A stretch of DNA of 64,000 nucleotides from Aphanothece sacrum FPU1 (GCF_003864295.1 NZ_BDQK01000013.1:620001-684000); one strand, 5' to 3'. Counted from the first letter of the stretch, positions 49,860 through 58,857 are shown. Notes: a model not told the origin generated them from the letters alone. Made by a program: numbers and translations.

Positions 49860-50759
49860 TTATCTTGAACTCACCTCTTCAGTATTGTTGCGTTTGAGCT
49901 TAAGCAGAGAGCTTGCACCTAATAATCCACAAGCTAATAAACCTAAATTAGCATTTGCCTCAGGAACACTGGTTGCTGGTACAACGGTATGGAGTTGAGG
50001 AGCAGGAGAGTTTGTCCGAAGTCTAACAGGAGTAATAGCAAAGAAATCTGTATTAGAACATGGACCAGACGCAGTGTGACAATTAGCAAGGGGATCACCG
50101 TTCGGACCTCGTACGAGTACGGCATCGGGGGGCGGTGTATTACTCCACTCAGCCTCATCCTGACGAACATCAAAACCGCCAAAGGTTGTCAAGGTGCTTC
50201 CACCACTTACGGGGGTGAAATCCGCTTTATATCTGATCCCTAAGAAAGAAGAAAAAGTACCATTTTGTCTGAGGTTTATTCCTCCTAAAGTTCTATTGTC
50301 AACCACACCGTCTCCATTGGCATCACGTCGATCAAGGGTGACTAGAACATTATAGAGGGTTCCTGCTACATTCACAGGGTTAATACTCTCAACAGCAAGC
50401 GCTAAGGCTTCCATCGGAACCGTGCATTCACCACCAACAAAAGTACAGTCTGCTTGTCGCTCTACTAAGGTATCAGTGTTTCCAGGAAACCCAGCTACAG
50501 GTTTTCCTTGCAACGGAACAGTAAAAGGAGAGCCAGGAAGACCTAATGCTGCTGGATCGAAAGTGAAGACAGTACCACCAGCCGGTGATCTTGAATAATC
50601 TCTCCCTCGTTGAATATCCACAGCGTTGGCAGGCTTTACCACACTGATAAATGCGACAGCACTAAATATAACAGCCCCAAAACTGAATAGTTTTTGAGCC
50701 AAATTCTTTCTTTGAACTGTTTTTGACAATGCTAGAGCTTTTTCTAAGAATGATTTCAT
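49860..50759 (-). CDS. Exported PEP-CTERM-like surface protein
   Basis: The 299-residue protein has a long signal peptide (about 46 residues, ending ANA) and a C-terminal tripartite sorting tail: a VPEANANL motif, a hydrophobic helix (GLLACGLLGASSLL) and a basic end (KLKRNN). This is a PEP-CTERM variant (VPEA instead of VPEP) handled by exosortase-type systems, which in cyanobacteria accompany exopolysaccharide export. The mature part is rich in Gly, Pro, Thr and Asp, and DANGDGVVDN is calcium-binding-like. No exosortase gene is in the window. A good promoter lies upstream (50788-50836). Its function is unknown but probably extracellular matrix related. Confidence 0.8.
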   Translation of the reverse strand: MKSFLEKALALSKTVQRKNLAQKLFSFGAVIFSAVAFISVVKPANAVDIQRGRDYSRSPAGGTVFTFDPAALGLPGSPFTVPLQGKPVAGFPGNTDTLVERQADCTFVGGECTVPMEALALAVESINPVNVAGTLYNVLVTLDRRDANGDGVVDNRTLGGINLRQNGTFSSFLGIRYKADFTPVSGGSTLTTFGGFDVRQDEAEWSNTPPPDAVLVRGPNGDPLANCHTASGPCSNTDFFAITPVRLRTNSPAPQLHTVVPATSVPEANANLGLLACGLLGASSLLKLKRNNTEEVSSR

Positions 50760-50787
50760 TTAGTTAATCTTCCTCAAAGTTTTTTCC

Positions 50788-50836
50788 TAGCTGATTTATA
50801 TATTTAATGTCCTTATCTTGTCAATGACTTTGACAA
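50788..50836 (-). promoter_or_regulatory. Promoter and inverted repeat upstream of the PEP-CTERM gene
   Basis: On the minus strand TTGACA is followed after 16-18 bases by TATATA/ATATAA/TATAAA, a good sigma-70-type pair. The -35 box is part of TTGTCAA-N5-TTGACAA, a perfect seven-base inverted repeat that could be an operator. Confidence 0.55.
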
Positions 50837-50920
50837 TACGTTCATAATTTTTAACATAATTGTAATTGGTTGGACAGAACCCTATTTCTTTTCAACTTTT
50901 GTTAGTAAATTGTTAATTAA

Positions 50921-52600
50921 CTAATAACCTTCAACGGTGAAACTATAAATAGTTTGCGTTTGTAGTTCAAGACAGCATTGAGAAGGTTGATGACTTAAGG
51001 GAAAAATATGACGATCTAAGTGTACCTGTAACCCTAACATGGGGTCATCTCCCGAAGAAATAAGGAATTCTAACCGTTTTAAATTGGGCCAAGTAACGAG
51101 ATCATCAAGAATAGACGCGATCGCCAATAAATAAGGGTGTTTCGGGTTCTTATACCAATTTTGTGCGATCATTTGTCGCTGTTCAAAACCTAAGTGAAAT
51201 ATCAAGGAAGACTGACCAAATAAAGCCACTGCCACCGGTCTAACCTCTTCTTGTAATAATAATCCAGCAGAACGGCTTAAATGACGCAATTTCTCTAATT
51301 TAGCATAGCTTTCTTTTACAGATGGGACTTCAGCTTGCCAGTCAATAGCGATAGTAATTAAATAGGTTTGTAGTAGCAAATGCCCTAATTTTTCGGCTTT
51401 AGTAGCCAAATAACCAGAATTATAATCATTAGAGTCAATTAATAAAGGAACCCGATCGACCACTTCTAAACCATAACCCTTTAATCCGGCGATTTTGCGG
51501 GGATTATTCGTAATTAAGCGAATTTGCTTAACCCCTAAATCGTTCAACATTTGGGCCCCCATGCCATAATCTCGTAAATCAGCCGGAAACCCTAAACGTT
51601 CATTTGCTTCTACTGTATCAAGTCCCATATCCTGCAAAGAATAGGCTTTTAACTTATTAACTAAGCCAATACCTCGGCCTTCCTGTCGTAGATAAACTAC
51701 AATTCCTAATCCTGCGGCTTCAATCATTTTTAAGGCACTTTGTAACTGCATTCGACAGTCACAACGCATTGATCCCAAGGCATCCCCTGTTAAACACTCT
51801 GAGTGCATTCGCACCATGATAGGTTTATCTTTAAACTGTTTGGGATCACCTTTAACAACGGCTACGTGTTCAGTTGCATCTAAAACATTACGATAAGCGT
51901 ATATTTTAAAGTCTCCAAACTGACTAGGAAATTGACAGACAGTTTCCCGATAAACAAAGCGATCATGTTTAAGACGATAACTAATTAAATCAGCAATACT
52001 AATTAGTTTAAGATCATGTTTTTTGGCGTATTGGAATAATTGAGGCAGTCGGGCCATGGAACCATCAGAGTTTTGAATTTCGCAGATAACTCCTGCTGGA
52101 TAGAGTCCCGATAACCTGACTAAGTCAACGGCCGCTTCTGTATGGCCGGCCCGTTTGAGAACTCCCCCTTCTTTAGCGCGAATAGGGAAAATATGTCCCG
52201 GACGAGTTAAATCATCGGGTTGGGTATTAGAGTTAATAGCCACTTGGATAGTACGGGCCCGATCTTCGGCTGAAATGCCTGTGGTGACTCCTAAATGGGG
52301 AGAAGCATCAATACTAACTGTAAAAGCGGTTTGGTTACTATCGGTATTTTTTGTCACCATCAAGGGAAGATGTAATATATCTAATCTTTCTCCCATCATG
52401 GCCAAACAAATGAGTCCTCGTGCCTCCACTGCCATAAAATTGATCATGTTAGGGGTGGCAAATTGAGCAGCACAGATGAGATCTCCCTCATTTTCTCGAT
52501 TTTCGTCATCAACAACCACTACAGCGCGGCCTGCTTTAATATCAGCTAAGGCAGCATCAATAGGGTCAAATTCAAGAATAGGGGTTTCTATTGCGTCCAC
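50921..52600 (-). CDS. ribBA: Bifunctional DHBP synthase/GTP cyclohydrolase II with C-terminal extension
   Basis: RibBA starts riboflavin synthesis: the RibB half makes dihydroxybutanone phosphate from ribulose-5-phosphate, and the RibA half opens GTP. RibB marks are VVVDDENRENEGDLICAA and RPGHIFPIRAKEGGVLKRAGHTEAAVDLVRL. RibA marks are VRMHSECLTGDALGSMRCDCRMQLQSAL (zinc Cys ligands) and YLRQEGRGIGLVNKLKAYSLQDMGLDTVEAN. The protein is 559 residues, about 150 longer than the E. coli-type fusion because of a C-terminal domain after YLATKAEKLGHLL that is common in cyanobacteria. The start is a GTG at 52600. pgl lies 36 bases upstream on the same strand. Confidence 0.95.
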   Translation of the reverse strand: MDAIETPILEFDPIDAALADIKAGRAVVVVDDENRENEGDLICAAQFATPNMINFMAVEARGLICLAMMGERLDILHLPLMVTKNTDSNQTAFTVSIDASPHLGVTTGISAEDRARTIQVAINSNTQPDDLTRPGHIFPIRAKEGGVLKRAGHTEAAVDLVRLSGLYPAGVICEIQNSDGSMARLPQLFQYAKKHDLKLISIADLISYRLKHDRFVYRETVCQFPSQFGDFKIYAYRNVLDATEHVAVVKGDPKQFKDKPIMVRMHSECLTGDALGSMRCDCRMQLQSALKMIEAAGLGIVVYLRQEGRGIGLVNKLKAYSLQDMGLDTVEANERLGFPADLRDYGMGAQMLNDLGVKQIRLITNNPRKIAGLKGYGLEVVDRVPLLIDSNDYNSGYLATKAEKLGHLLLQTYLITIAIDWQAEVPSVKESYAKLEKLRHLSRSAGLLLQEEVRPVAVALFGQSSLIFHLGFEQRQMIAQNWYKNPKHPYLLAIASILDDLVTWPNLKRLEFLISSGDDPMLGLQVHLDRHIFPLSHQPSQCCLELQTQTIYSFTVEGY

Positions 52601-52636
52601 AAGTCGTCTGTATATTACGTTGACAATCTAGTTTAA

Positions 52637-53359
52637 TTATACTTTAAGTTCTGCCCCGGCTGCTTGATCGAATAACCAGAATAGTTCACCTTGAGGTTGA
52701 ATAGAACGAGAGGGATAGATTGTCTCCGAGGCCACCTCAGCAAAAACTTGAGCTAAAGCGGGCCGTTTACTTTCTCCAGCCACTAAAAAAATGACACAAT
52801 GAGCTTGATTAATTAAAGGTAGGGTAAAAGTTAATCGAGGTTGCCCATCTTTATTACCTACTGTGATCAAACGATCATTTACCTTGAGCGCATCTGTTTG
52901 AGGAAATAAGGAAGCCGTATGAGCATCATCTCCCATGCCTAATAAAATCACATCAAAAGCCGGAAAATCACCGGGTTTTACCTTGAAAAACTGAGTTAGT
53001 TCCATTTCGTGGGTTTGGGCATCTTGGGCTGGATTTTGCGCCCCTGTTGGCATCGGGTGAATATTGGCCGCGGGAATAGAAATTTTATCTAACCAAGCTT
53101 GACGTGCCATAAGCTGGTTACTATCGGGATGATCAACCGCCACATAACGCTCATCCCCCCAGAAAATATGAATTTTTTCCCAAGGTAAAGATTGTTCGGC
53201 TAAAGCTTCATACAGAGGTTTAGGGGTGCTGCCACCAGAGAGGGCGAGGGTACACTGTCCCCTCCTTTCAATCGCTGATTTAATTTTTTCGACCGTTAAA
53301 GATAAAGCTCTACTAATCAGCGAGGTTTTATCGGGTAATACTTCAATAAATTTGTGCAT
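52637..53359 (-). CDS. pgl: 6-phosphogluconolactonase
   Basis: Pgl hydrolyses 6-phosphogluconolactone in the oxidative pentose phosphate pathway, a main route of night-time catabolism in cyanobacteria. I use the ATG at 53359 (240 residues); the longer frame starts with TTG. Motifs are LALSGGSTPKPLYEAL near residue 37, HIFWGDERYVAVDHPDSNQLMARQAWL and DVILLGMGDDAHTASLFPQ. Together they form the sugar-phosphate-isomerase-like active site. ribBA follows after 36 bases, so the two may share a transcript. The short upstream purine stretch GGGAAGA is only two to three bases from the ATG. Confidence 0.94.
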   Translation of the reverse strand: MHKFIEVLPDKTSLISRALSLTVEKIKSAIERRGQCTLALSGGSTPKPLYEALAEQSLPWEKIHIFWGDERYVAVDHPDSNQLMARQAWLDKISIPAANIHPMPTGAQNPAQDAQTHEMELTQFFKVKPGDFPAFDVILLGMGDDAHTASLFPQTDALKVNDRLITVGNKDGQPRLTFTLPLINQAHCVIFLVAGESKRPALAQVFAEVASETIYPSRSIQPQGELFWLFDQAAGAELKV

Positions 53360-53700
53360 AGTCTTCCCTATCTTAGACAAAATTGACCCTTTATTAGCCT
53401 AACAGGCTATTTACAAGTAAAGATTAACTAACTATCCGTCTAAAATGTGAGTTTCTTTATTATTATATTGAGAGGACTTTTGCCCCTTGCGGATTCGCCC
53501 CAAATCTTTTAAGCTCATAAATCAAGTTTAAGTGATTATTGCGTGACGATTGAATCAATTTATAGTTGGGCACAAGTCTTGTAAAAAACCAGAAGGAGTG
53601 CTTATTTTAAGGCTTAGACTTTGAGATTTAAGTTTAAATAAGAGTAAATCTCTCTTTTGCCCTATCCTTTAACTAATAACAGTGACATAACAAATCAAAG

Positions 53701-54516
53701 ATGAATACTTCGGCTTTTACCTCTCTATCCCTGAAATTGATCGGGGTGATCTTTATTCTCTCGTCCTTACTCGATTATCTAACCCTAGCATTTCCTCTCA
53801 ATTGGCAAAGTCCTGAGTGGCAAATTGGTTTAGTAACCAATATTGTAGACCGAGGCATTGTTCCCTTGGTGGGAACGGGGTTTGTTTTGTTAGGATATTG
53901 GATTGATGCTCGTAGTGATAATCCTCCCCAAAAACCGTCAGGATTTGACCTACGATTACCTGTTTATGCTTTATCTACCCTGTTAGGGCTTCTATTTTTA
54001 TTGATGGTTCCTTTACACCTCAATAACTTGAATCAGGCTAAAACCACTGCCTTACAGCAGATTGAACAAGGGGCCGGACAAGGAGCCGAACAAATTAAAG
54101 GTTTTTTGAGTCAGGTGGACACTTTATCCAAAAATCCTCAGCTACTTAGTCAGCAAATTCAACAAAGAACTGCAGTGATTGAAACCGGTCAAATTCAGGG
54201 TAGACAACTCAACGCTCAACAGTTAGATACTCTTCGTCAACAGCGCGATCAATTAAAAGGATTGCTAGATCTGTCTAAAAATCCTGCGGAATATAAAAAG
54301 AAAACCAATGAGTTGAAAAAACAACTAGAAACTCAACTTCTTGATCGTCGTAAAAAAGCTGAGGACGAAGCAAAAACCCAGACCTTAAAACAGAGTTTAC
54401 GCATTGGGTTAAGTAGTCTAATGCTGGCTATTGTCTATAGTGCTATCGGTTGGATTGGCTTTAGCTCAGTAATGGCAGGGGCAAAAATGCGCCTGCCTAA
54501 AGCCCCTAAACGCTAA
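53701..54516 (+). CDS. hpsJ: HpsJ-family membrane protein
   Basis: The 271-residue protein has three N-terminal membrane helices (about residues 10-28, 40-62 with the DRGIVPLVGTGFVLLGYWID block, and 80-102). A long coiled coil follows (about 110-225), then a last helix (about 231-252). This layout matches the HpsJ family, associated with hormogonium polysaccharide synthesis in filamentous cyanobacteria and found in many non-motile ones. The specific function is unknown. An HpsL-like protein is also encoded in this window (61203-62957). No operon partner is adjacent. The family call rests on topology and the DRGIVPL motif. Confidence 0.72.
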   Translation: MNTSAFTSLSLKLIGVIFILSSLLDYLTLAFPLNWQSPEWQIGLVTNIVDRGIVPLVGTGFVLLGYWIDARSDNPPQKPSGFDLRLPVYALSTLLGLLFLLMVPLHLNNLNQAKTTALQQIEQGAGQGAEQIKGFLSQVDTLSKNPQLLSQQIQQRTAVIETGQIQGRQLNAQQLDTLRQQRDQLKGLLDLSKNPAEYKKKTNELKKQLETQLLDRRKKAEDEAKTQTLKQSLRIGLSSLMLAIVYSAIGWIGFSSVMAGAKMRLPKAPKR

Positions 54517-54554
54517 TTACCCAAAAATTCCTAATTGAAATATTGTAGTCACCT

Positions 54555-54587
54555 GTAGGGGCTTAACACAATCTGTTAAGCCCCTAC
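54555..54587. repeat. Perfect hairpin GTAGGGGCTTAAC...GTTAAGCCCCTAC
   Basis: Thirteen-base perfect arms, seven-base loop, between hpsJ and the DUF502 gene. Partial relatives such as TTAAGCCCCTACT occur at about 42878-42890. Confidence 0.75.
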
Positions 54588-54626
54588 TAAATGAGGTGTG
54601 ATATGGTATGATCAAAAGCGGTAAGT

Positions 54627-55304
54627 ATGGAGAGTTTGGCCTCTGTGCAACGCTTCAAGCAAGATCTAAAAAATGATTTGATTGCTGGGTTATTGGTGGT
54701 TATTCCCTTGGCAACCACCATCTGGCTGACTATTACTGTCGCTAACTGGGTAATCAATCTTCTGACACGAATTCCTAAGCAGGTTAACCCTTTTGATGGT
54801 CTTGATCCGATCATTAGCTACTGTCTTAATTTATTGGTGGGGTTCGCGGTTCCCTTATTATGTATTTTGGTCATTGGGTTGATGGCTCGCAATTTTGCGG
54901 GTAGATGGCTCTTAGATTTGGGGGAACGAATTTTACAGTCTATACCCTTAGCTGGGGCGGTTTACAAAACCTTACAACAAATTTTAGAAACCCTCTTTAA
55001 AGATTCTAAGACCAAGTTTCGTCGGGTAGTTCTGGTTGAATATCCCCGTCAAGGGGTTTGGAGTATTGGGTTTGTAACAGGAACCCTCAGTTCTTCTTTA
55101 CAATCTCATCTTAATCAACCTATGCTCAGTGTATTTATTCCTACTACCCCTAATCCCACTTCAGGATGGTATGCTATTGTTTCAGAAGATAATGTGATTA
55201 ATGTGCCAATTTCCATTGAGGATGCCTTTAAAATACTGATTTCTGGCGGTATTGTTAATCCTAATCCTCCTCTACCTGTTCCTTTAACAAAACCCTACAA
55301 TTGA
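54627..55304 (+). CDS. DUF502 membrane protein
   Basis: The 225-residue protein has two membrane segments, NDLIAGLLVVIPLATTIWLTITVANWVINLL (about 14-44) and ISYCLNLLVGFAVPLLCILVIGLMARNF (about 63-90). The conserved DUF502 region with GRWLLDLGERILQSIPLAGAVYKTLQQILETL and VVLVEYPRQGVWSIGFVTG follows. Bacterial and plant relatives (COV-like) are linked with membrane trafficking in plants; the bacterial function is unknown. The ATG at 54627 lacks a strong ribosome site. nusB lies further downstream after a dispersed repeat. Confidence 0.9.
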   Translation: MESLASVQRFKQDLKNDLIAGLLVVIPLATTIWLTITVANWVINLLTRIPKQVNPFDGLDPIISYCLNLLVGFAVPLLCILVIGLMARNFAGRWLLDLGERILQSIPLAGAVYKTLQQILETLFKDSKTKFRRVVLVEYPRQGVWSIGFVTGTLSSSLQSHLNQPMLSVFIPTTPNPTSGWYAIVSEDNVINVPISIEDAFKILISGGIVNPNPPLPVPLTKPYN

Positions 55305-55334
55305 GAAATGGCTTGAAAAACAATCTTATTCTTG

Positions 55335-55458
55335 ACCAGAAAAAAGGTTTCAAGCCTCCTCTTTCAAGAGAATAGAAATAAAAATATTCGTTGTTTCAAG
55401 CTACCGAGTTGTTTGCGGTAGTAACTGATAACAGTTAACTGTTAACTGTTAACTGAAA
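55335..55458. repeat. About 120-bp dispersed element, copy 2
   Basis: Inverted counterpart of 14461-14581. It includes AAAAATATTCGTTGTTTCAA, GTTTGCGGTAGTAACTGA and terminal GTTAACT heptamers. It lies between DUF502 and nusB. Confidence 0.75.
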
Positions 55459-55499
55459 TGACCTAGACCTCATATTGCTCAACAAAGCTGAAAATTACT

Positions 55500-56138
55500 A
55501 TGCCCCCTCGCCAGCAACCTCGCCGAACTTCTCGTGAATTAGCTTTATTGAGTTTAAGTCAAATTAAGGGAAATGATGAAACATTAGAACAGCAAGACTT
55601 AGATAATCTCGTTTTAGCCGCTATTCGTACCCTGACGAGTGAGGTACATGATGTTCTAGAAACCGCGGCCGCTGAAGTGACAAGGGGCAATGATCAGTTA
55701 TTTAAGTATGAAACTAGGGCCACCACTCTCGAAAGTGGTAAAGCGATGATCAAAGAGGCTATAGATTTAACTCAAAAAGCCATTAATCGTTTGGCCACTG
55801 CCCTTGATTTACCTGAAACGATTAATCTATCAGGTCAATATGAAGTGCGGCAATATGCCCTAGAATTAATTGGGGCAGTTCACCGCCGACGCATAGAAAT
55901 TGATCAAAAATTGGAATCCGTGTTGGTAGATTGGCATTTGAGTCGTTTACCGAAGATTGATCAAGATATTTTACGCATTGCGGTGGCTGAGATGTTATTT
56001 CTTGATGTTCCCCAGAAAGTAGCGATTAATGAGGCTATAGAATTAGCTAAGCGTTATTCTGATGAAGAAGGCTATCGTTTTATTAATGGGGTTTTACGAC
56101 GGTTTACAGAACGGTTAAAGACTGTTAATCCCAGCTAA
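55500..56138 (+). CDS. nusB: Transcription antitermination protein NusB
   Basis: NusB with NusE binds boxA in rRNA leaders to promote antitermination. The 212-residue protein is longer than E. coli NusB (139). The N-terminal [15 protein letters not shown] is the typical NusB helix opening. The C-terminal half holds the conserved [58 protein letters not shown] block. The extra middle section (about residues 40-110, with [19 protein letters not shown]) is a usual feature of cyanobacterial NusB. No gene partner is nearby. Confidence 0.95.
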   Translation: MPPRQQPRRTSRELALLSLSQIKGNDETLEQQDLDNLVLAAIRTLTSEVHDVLETAAAEVTRGNDQLFKYETRATTLESGKAMIKEAIDLTQKAINRLATALDLPETINLSGQYEVRQYALELIGAVHRRRIEIDQKLESVLVDWHLSRLPKIDQDILRIAVAEMLFLDVPQKVAINEAIELAKRYSDEEGYRFINGVLRRFTERLKTVNPS

Positions 56139-56180
56139 TTAATGTTAACTAACTGCATAATCTGTATATTTCCTCATATA

Positions 56181-56263
56181 TTAGGGTTGAAATCCTAACA
56201 CGATATCTTGTTTATCAACTCCTAAATCTACTAATTCTTGACCAATATCAACATCAACAGTAG
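56181..56263 (-). pseudogene. Remnant resembling the C-terminus of a XisI-type protein
   Basis: A minus-strand frame reading VDVDIGQELVDLGVDKQDIV then LGFQP and a TAA (56183-56181) matches the C-terminal pattern of fdxN-element excision controlling factor XisI-like proteins (DG.E.GIA.ELL..GVPK.DIVLAFHP). Only about 25 residues remain, and upstream frames are closed. The XisI family is expanded in cyanobacteria; the intact gene is gone here. The family call is from memory of the motif. Confidence 0.5.
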
Positions 56264-56349
56264 TTGAGAATCATAAAAACCCTGAAAATGCCTGTAATCA
56301 TCTGAGTAACGGAATTATAAGCGATGATATTATATCGAACTCAGGTTAC

Positions 56350-57243
56350 TTACTTCAAATATTCTTGAATTTTTCTCACAATAATTTTCTTTAGATATCC
56401 CATTTGAATTAAAATAAGTTGAGGCTTAGATAATGACCAAAGAGAATGTTTAAGATAGTACCAATAAACCATTTTTTTTTCATTATTAATCCAAATAAAC
56501 CAGGGTTTTGAAGAACCCACAAAATGAATAATATTGACGTTATTCTTAAGGGTTGATAAAAAAGATAGATTTGTTTGATTCTTAGTCCGTTGGCCTTCAT
56601 TATATAGTTTTTCTCTACCTAAATCTACCAAAAAATTCCATTCACTGCCAAGTATCAAAAAATTACCATCAACAATTTTATTAAGAGCATCCTGATCCCA
56701 ATTTTTTATCATTTCTGGGTTATTTTTAGCAAATTCAAGAGACTGATTGCCGATATTATGTTCTCTCCATTTTTTCAAATTAATGAGCATAACGCCCGAA
56801 TTAAAATATAAATTATTGTTAAGTTTAAGTTGTTTAGCATAGCTGTTGGATTGATTGCCATAAGCCGCGATATAATAGTCTTCTATATCAAGATCATAAA
56901 GTTTTGTTAAAGAATTAAGAACAACTAGATCTGAATCTAGATAAAGGATTTTGTCTACATTGTCCGGTAAAATATTACCAACCATTAATCGATAATAAGC
57001 AGCTTCAGAAATATGTGATGAAATTTTCAGGTTAGCAAATTGTTCTTTGGTTACTTCAAAAACAAAGAAGTTAAGTTTATTATTTATGTTTAGTTCTCCT
57101 AAGTTTTTACGTAATTTTTTTGAGGCAATATCAGTTATTATATAGAGATTAATAATAGTATCGGAATTATTTAAAATTAATGAAGTTAGGGCGACACCAA
57201 AATGTTGCTCGTATTGTTGATCAAAACAAAATAAAATATTCAT
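56350..57243 (-). CDS. Glycosyltransferase family 8
   Basis: The 297-residue protein starts MNILFCFDQQYEQHFGVALTSLILNN. The GT8 metal-binding motif is in KILYLDSDLVVLNSL (DSD, about residues 98-100). YFNSGVMLINLKKWRE follows, with NWDQDALNKIV, and IIHFVGSSKPWFIW supplies the later His. All are standard GT8 (LgtC/glycogenin-like) features that transfer galactose or glucose from UDP-sugars with retention. It lies seven bases downstream of the HAS-barrel gene on the same strand. The acceptor is unknown; polysaccharide synthesis is likely. Confidence 0.92.
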   Translation of the reverse strand: MNILFCFDQQYEQHFGVALTSLILNNSDTIINLYIITDIASKKLRKNLGELNINNKLNFFVFEVTKEQFANLKISSHISEAAYYRLMVGNILPDNVDKILYLDSDLVVLNSLTKLYDLDIEDYYIAAYGNQSNSYAKQLKLNNNLYFNSGVMLINLKKWREHNIGNQSLEFAKNNPEMIKNWDQDALNKIVDGNFLILGSEWNFLVDLGREKLYNEGQRTKNQTNLSFLSTLKNNVNIIHFVGSSKPWFIWINNEKKMVYWYYLKHSLWSLSKPQLILIQMGYLKKIIVRKIQEYLK

Positions 57244-57250
57244 AACATAC

Positions 57251-57919
57251 TTAAAGTGTTATTTGACTCAAAATATATTGTAGTCTATCATAATCGTCTT
57301 TAAGCAGAATACTTAGAATTCTGCCGACTTTTACTAACCAATCTCGATCTGCTTTTCTTAATAAATAAATTTCCCTAATTGTAGCAGCGATTAGGGCTTC
57401 AGGTGGAGAGTCTTTAACTTGTAAAAGAATTCTTAAAAAGTCAACTTGTTCGCTAAAATGAATGATTTCTGACGGTTCACACTGATAAACCCCTTGATGA
57501 ATTTGGGGGGGACGAGGGGGTAAATATTGATAGACTTTCCCTAAATTATTTCCATTACCATTGACTAGGTTTTGTGGTACTTCAAAACCGACAATTGTGG
57601 TACGAAATTCCGTTTTTAGCATAGCAAAAATTTGGGGTTGTTGTTCGCGCAAATCCGCTAAAGATAACCCCAAAGCCCTCGCCCGATGTACTGAATCAAT
57701 GGGAGAGGTTGTCGCATAAGTCACAACCCCTATAATTTTATTACCTGATTCTTCATCAAAAGATTTTACCCAACTGCCAAAAGGGGGCATGACTGGAAAA
57801 CTCAGTTCTTCGGGTTCAAGACACTGGGCTAAAAATTGAGTCGTCGCTGTTTCGATAACCTCAGCAATATGATTAGGAGAACGACTATCGGTGGCAAATT
57901 TGAGTAGGGGAAGACGCAT
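57251..57919 (-). CDS. HAS-barrel domain protein
   Basis: I start at the ATG at 57919 (222 residues, MRLPLLKFATDSRSPNHIAEV). The N-terminal region, with ETATTQFLAQCLEPEELSFPVMPPFGSWVKS and then IIGVVTYATTSPID, matches the HerA-associated (HAS) barrel domain often found in HerA-type ATPases. Here it occurs alone with a C-terminal helical part (SEIIHFSEQVDFLRILLQVKDSPPEALIAATIREIYLLRKADRDW). This standalone form is conserved in cyanobacteria with no known function. It is almost contiguous with the GT8 gene downstream (seven bases), probably by chance or as an operon. Confidence 0.75.
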   Translation of the reverse strand: MRLPLLKFATDSRSPNHIAEVIETATTQFLAQCLEPEELSFPVMPPFGSWVKSFDEESGNKIIGVVTYATTSPIDSVHRARALGLSLADLREQQPQIFAMLKTEFRTTIVGFEVPQNLVNGNGNNLGKVYQYLPPRPPQIHQGVYQCEPSEIIHFSEQVDFLRILLQVKDSPPEALIAATIREIYLLRKADRDWLVKVGRILSILLKDDYDRLQYILSQITL

Positions 57920-57965
57920 GATAAATTCAGAAATTAAGGCTAAAATCAATGGTAAATTGATCAGT

Positions 57966-58083
57966 AGTAGGGTGCGTTGGGCAAATTGTTATTATTGAAT
58001 CATTAATTACAATTTTTATGATGCCGTAACGCACCAATGCCTAGAAGTTTAGGTATGTTACGCTACGCTAAAACATCCTACTA
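57966..58083. repeat. GTAGGGTGCGTT...AACGCACC repeat with trailing arm
   Basis: GTAGGGTGCGTTGGG at the left and CGTAACGCACCAATGC about 45 bases on. A second arm, TACGCTAAAACATCCTACTAC, follows. Related in plan to 40777-40852. Confidence 0.6.
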
Positions 58084-58097
58084 CAATTATCTTAAGG

Positions 58098-58292
58098 TTA
58101 TTTTTTCTTGCCTACAGTGGTATCAACTGCTTCAATTTCCGATAATTGAAACGTGATTAATTTATCCCAGTTTCCTCCTTCAAATAATACGGCGGCTTTG
58201 CCATCACTGACGCGCTGAACTAATCCTTCAAAGCGATGATAAATATCATCAGAGTTGATCACTTTTACAGTTGTACCAGGTAAAATTAGCAT
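58098..58292 (-). CDS. ndhS: NDH-1 complex subunit S
   Basis: NdhS is the small SH3-like subunit that forms the ferredoxin-binding site of cyanobacterial NDH-1, supporting cyclic electron flow. I start at the ATG at 58292 (64 residues); a TTG seven codons earlier is possible. The sequence [20 protein letters not shown] then [35 protein letters not shown] is the family's conserved core ([37 protein letters not shown]). The gene is single, as is usual in cyanobacteria. A repeat array sits upstream. The call is firm. Confidence 0.94.
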   Translation of the reverse strand: MLILPGTTVKVINSDDIYHRFEGLVQRVSDGKAAVLFEGGNWDKLITFQLSEIEAVDTTVGKKK

Positions 58293-58438
58293 AATTTTTT
58301 TGTTGTCAGTCAAACTAATATGTTTATATTTTAACAGATAAATCCTGTTTTTGATAACATCTCAGCAAAAATTAGTAATCGTGCCAAATAAATAACTCAA
58401 AATTCGTAAGGGCGAGTTTTTGTAGGGGCGGGTTTTTG

Positions 58439-58693
58439 GGTTCTACCGGATTTACTATGCTAAATTAATAATGAATAAAAGGCTAAAGCCTTATGCTATA
58501 GAAACAAAGTCCACCTTCGTGGACTAAATTCTAGGTGTGGAACGCCGCATACTTCGTCTTCGCTCAGTACAAGTCTTGCCTGTTTTGTAGGGGTCAACGT
58601 GGAACGCCGCATCTTTCCTGTGGTTGACCCCTACGATGAACGAGTTAAAGTCCTTTATTTGTAATAATAAAGCATAACTTGTCCGGTAGAACC
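58439..58693. mobile_element. MITE-like element, GGTTCTACCGG family, interrupted copy 3
   Basis: It begins GGTTCTACCGGATTTACTAT and ends AGCATAACTTGTCCGGTAGA then ACC. At 255 bp it is about 65 bp longer than the others. The interior contains two copies of GTGGAACGCCGCAT (58537-58550 and 58599-58612) and a GTAGGGGTCAAC palindrome split by 24 bases (58587-58634). It is clearly a composite. Confidence 0.75.
58587..58634. repeat. GTAGGGGTCAAC palindrome with replaced centre
   Basis: Left arm GTAGGGGTCAAC and right arm GTTGACCCCTAC are perfect, but the usual GGCC centre is replaced by 24 bases (GTGGAACGCCGCATCTTTCC and GTG at the end). It lies within the third MITE-like copy. Confidence 0.8.
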
Positions 58694-58744
58694 GAAATTA
58701 AATAAACCCGCCCTATTTTCCTTGATTCTCAGCAAGAAGTTACA

Positions 58745-58857
58745 TAAGCTGTTGTGCATTTAAACTGCTTATTGGTTAAATTGAAGGAAATAGCTACAAC
58801 TTTCTTTCTTTTTGCCTTTTGCCTTGCTAATACGCATTTTAAATGCGTATTAGCTTA
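58745..58857. repeat. About 115-bp dispersed element, copy 2
   Basis: TAAGCTGTTGTGCATTTAAA to ATTAGCTTA, with the same CTTTTTGCCTTTTGCCTTGC block as 42756-42875. The terminal hairpin is ATACGCATTT/AAATGCGTAT here. Confidence 0.75.
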
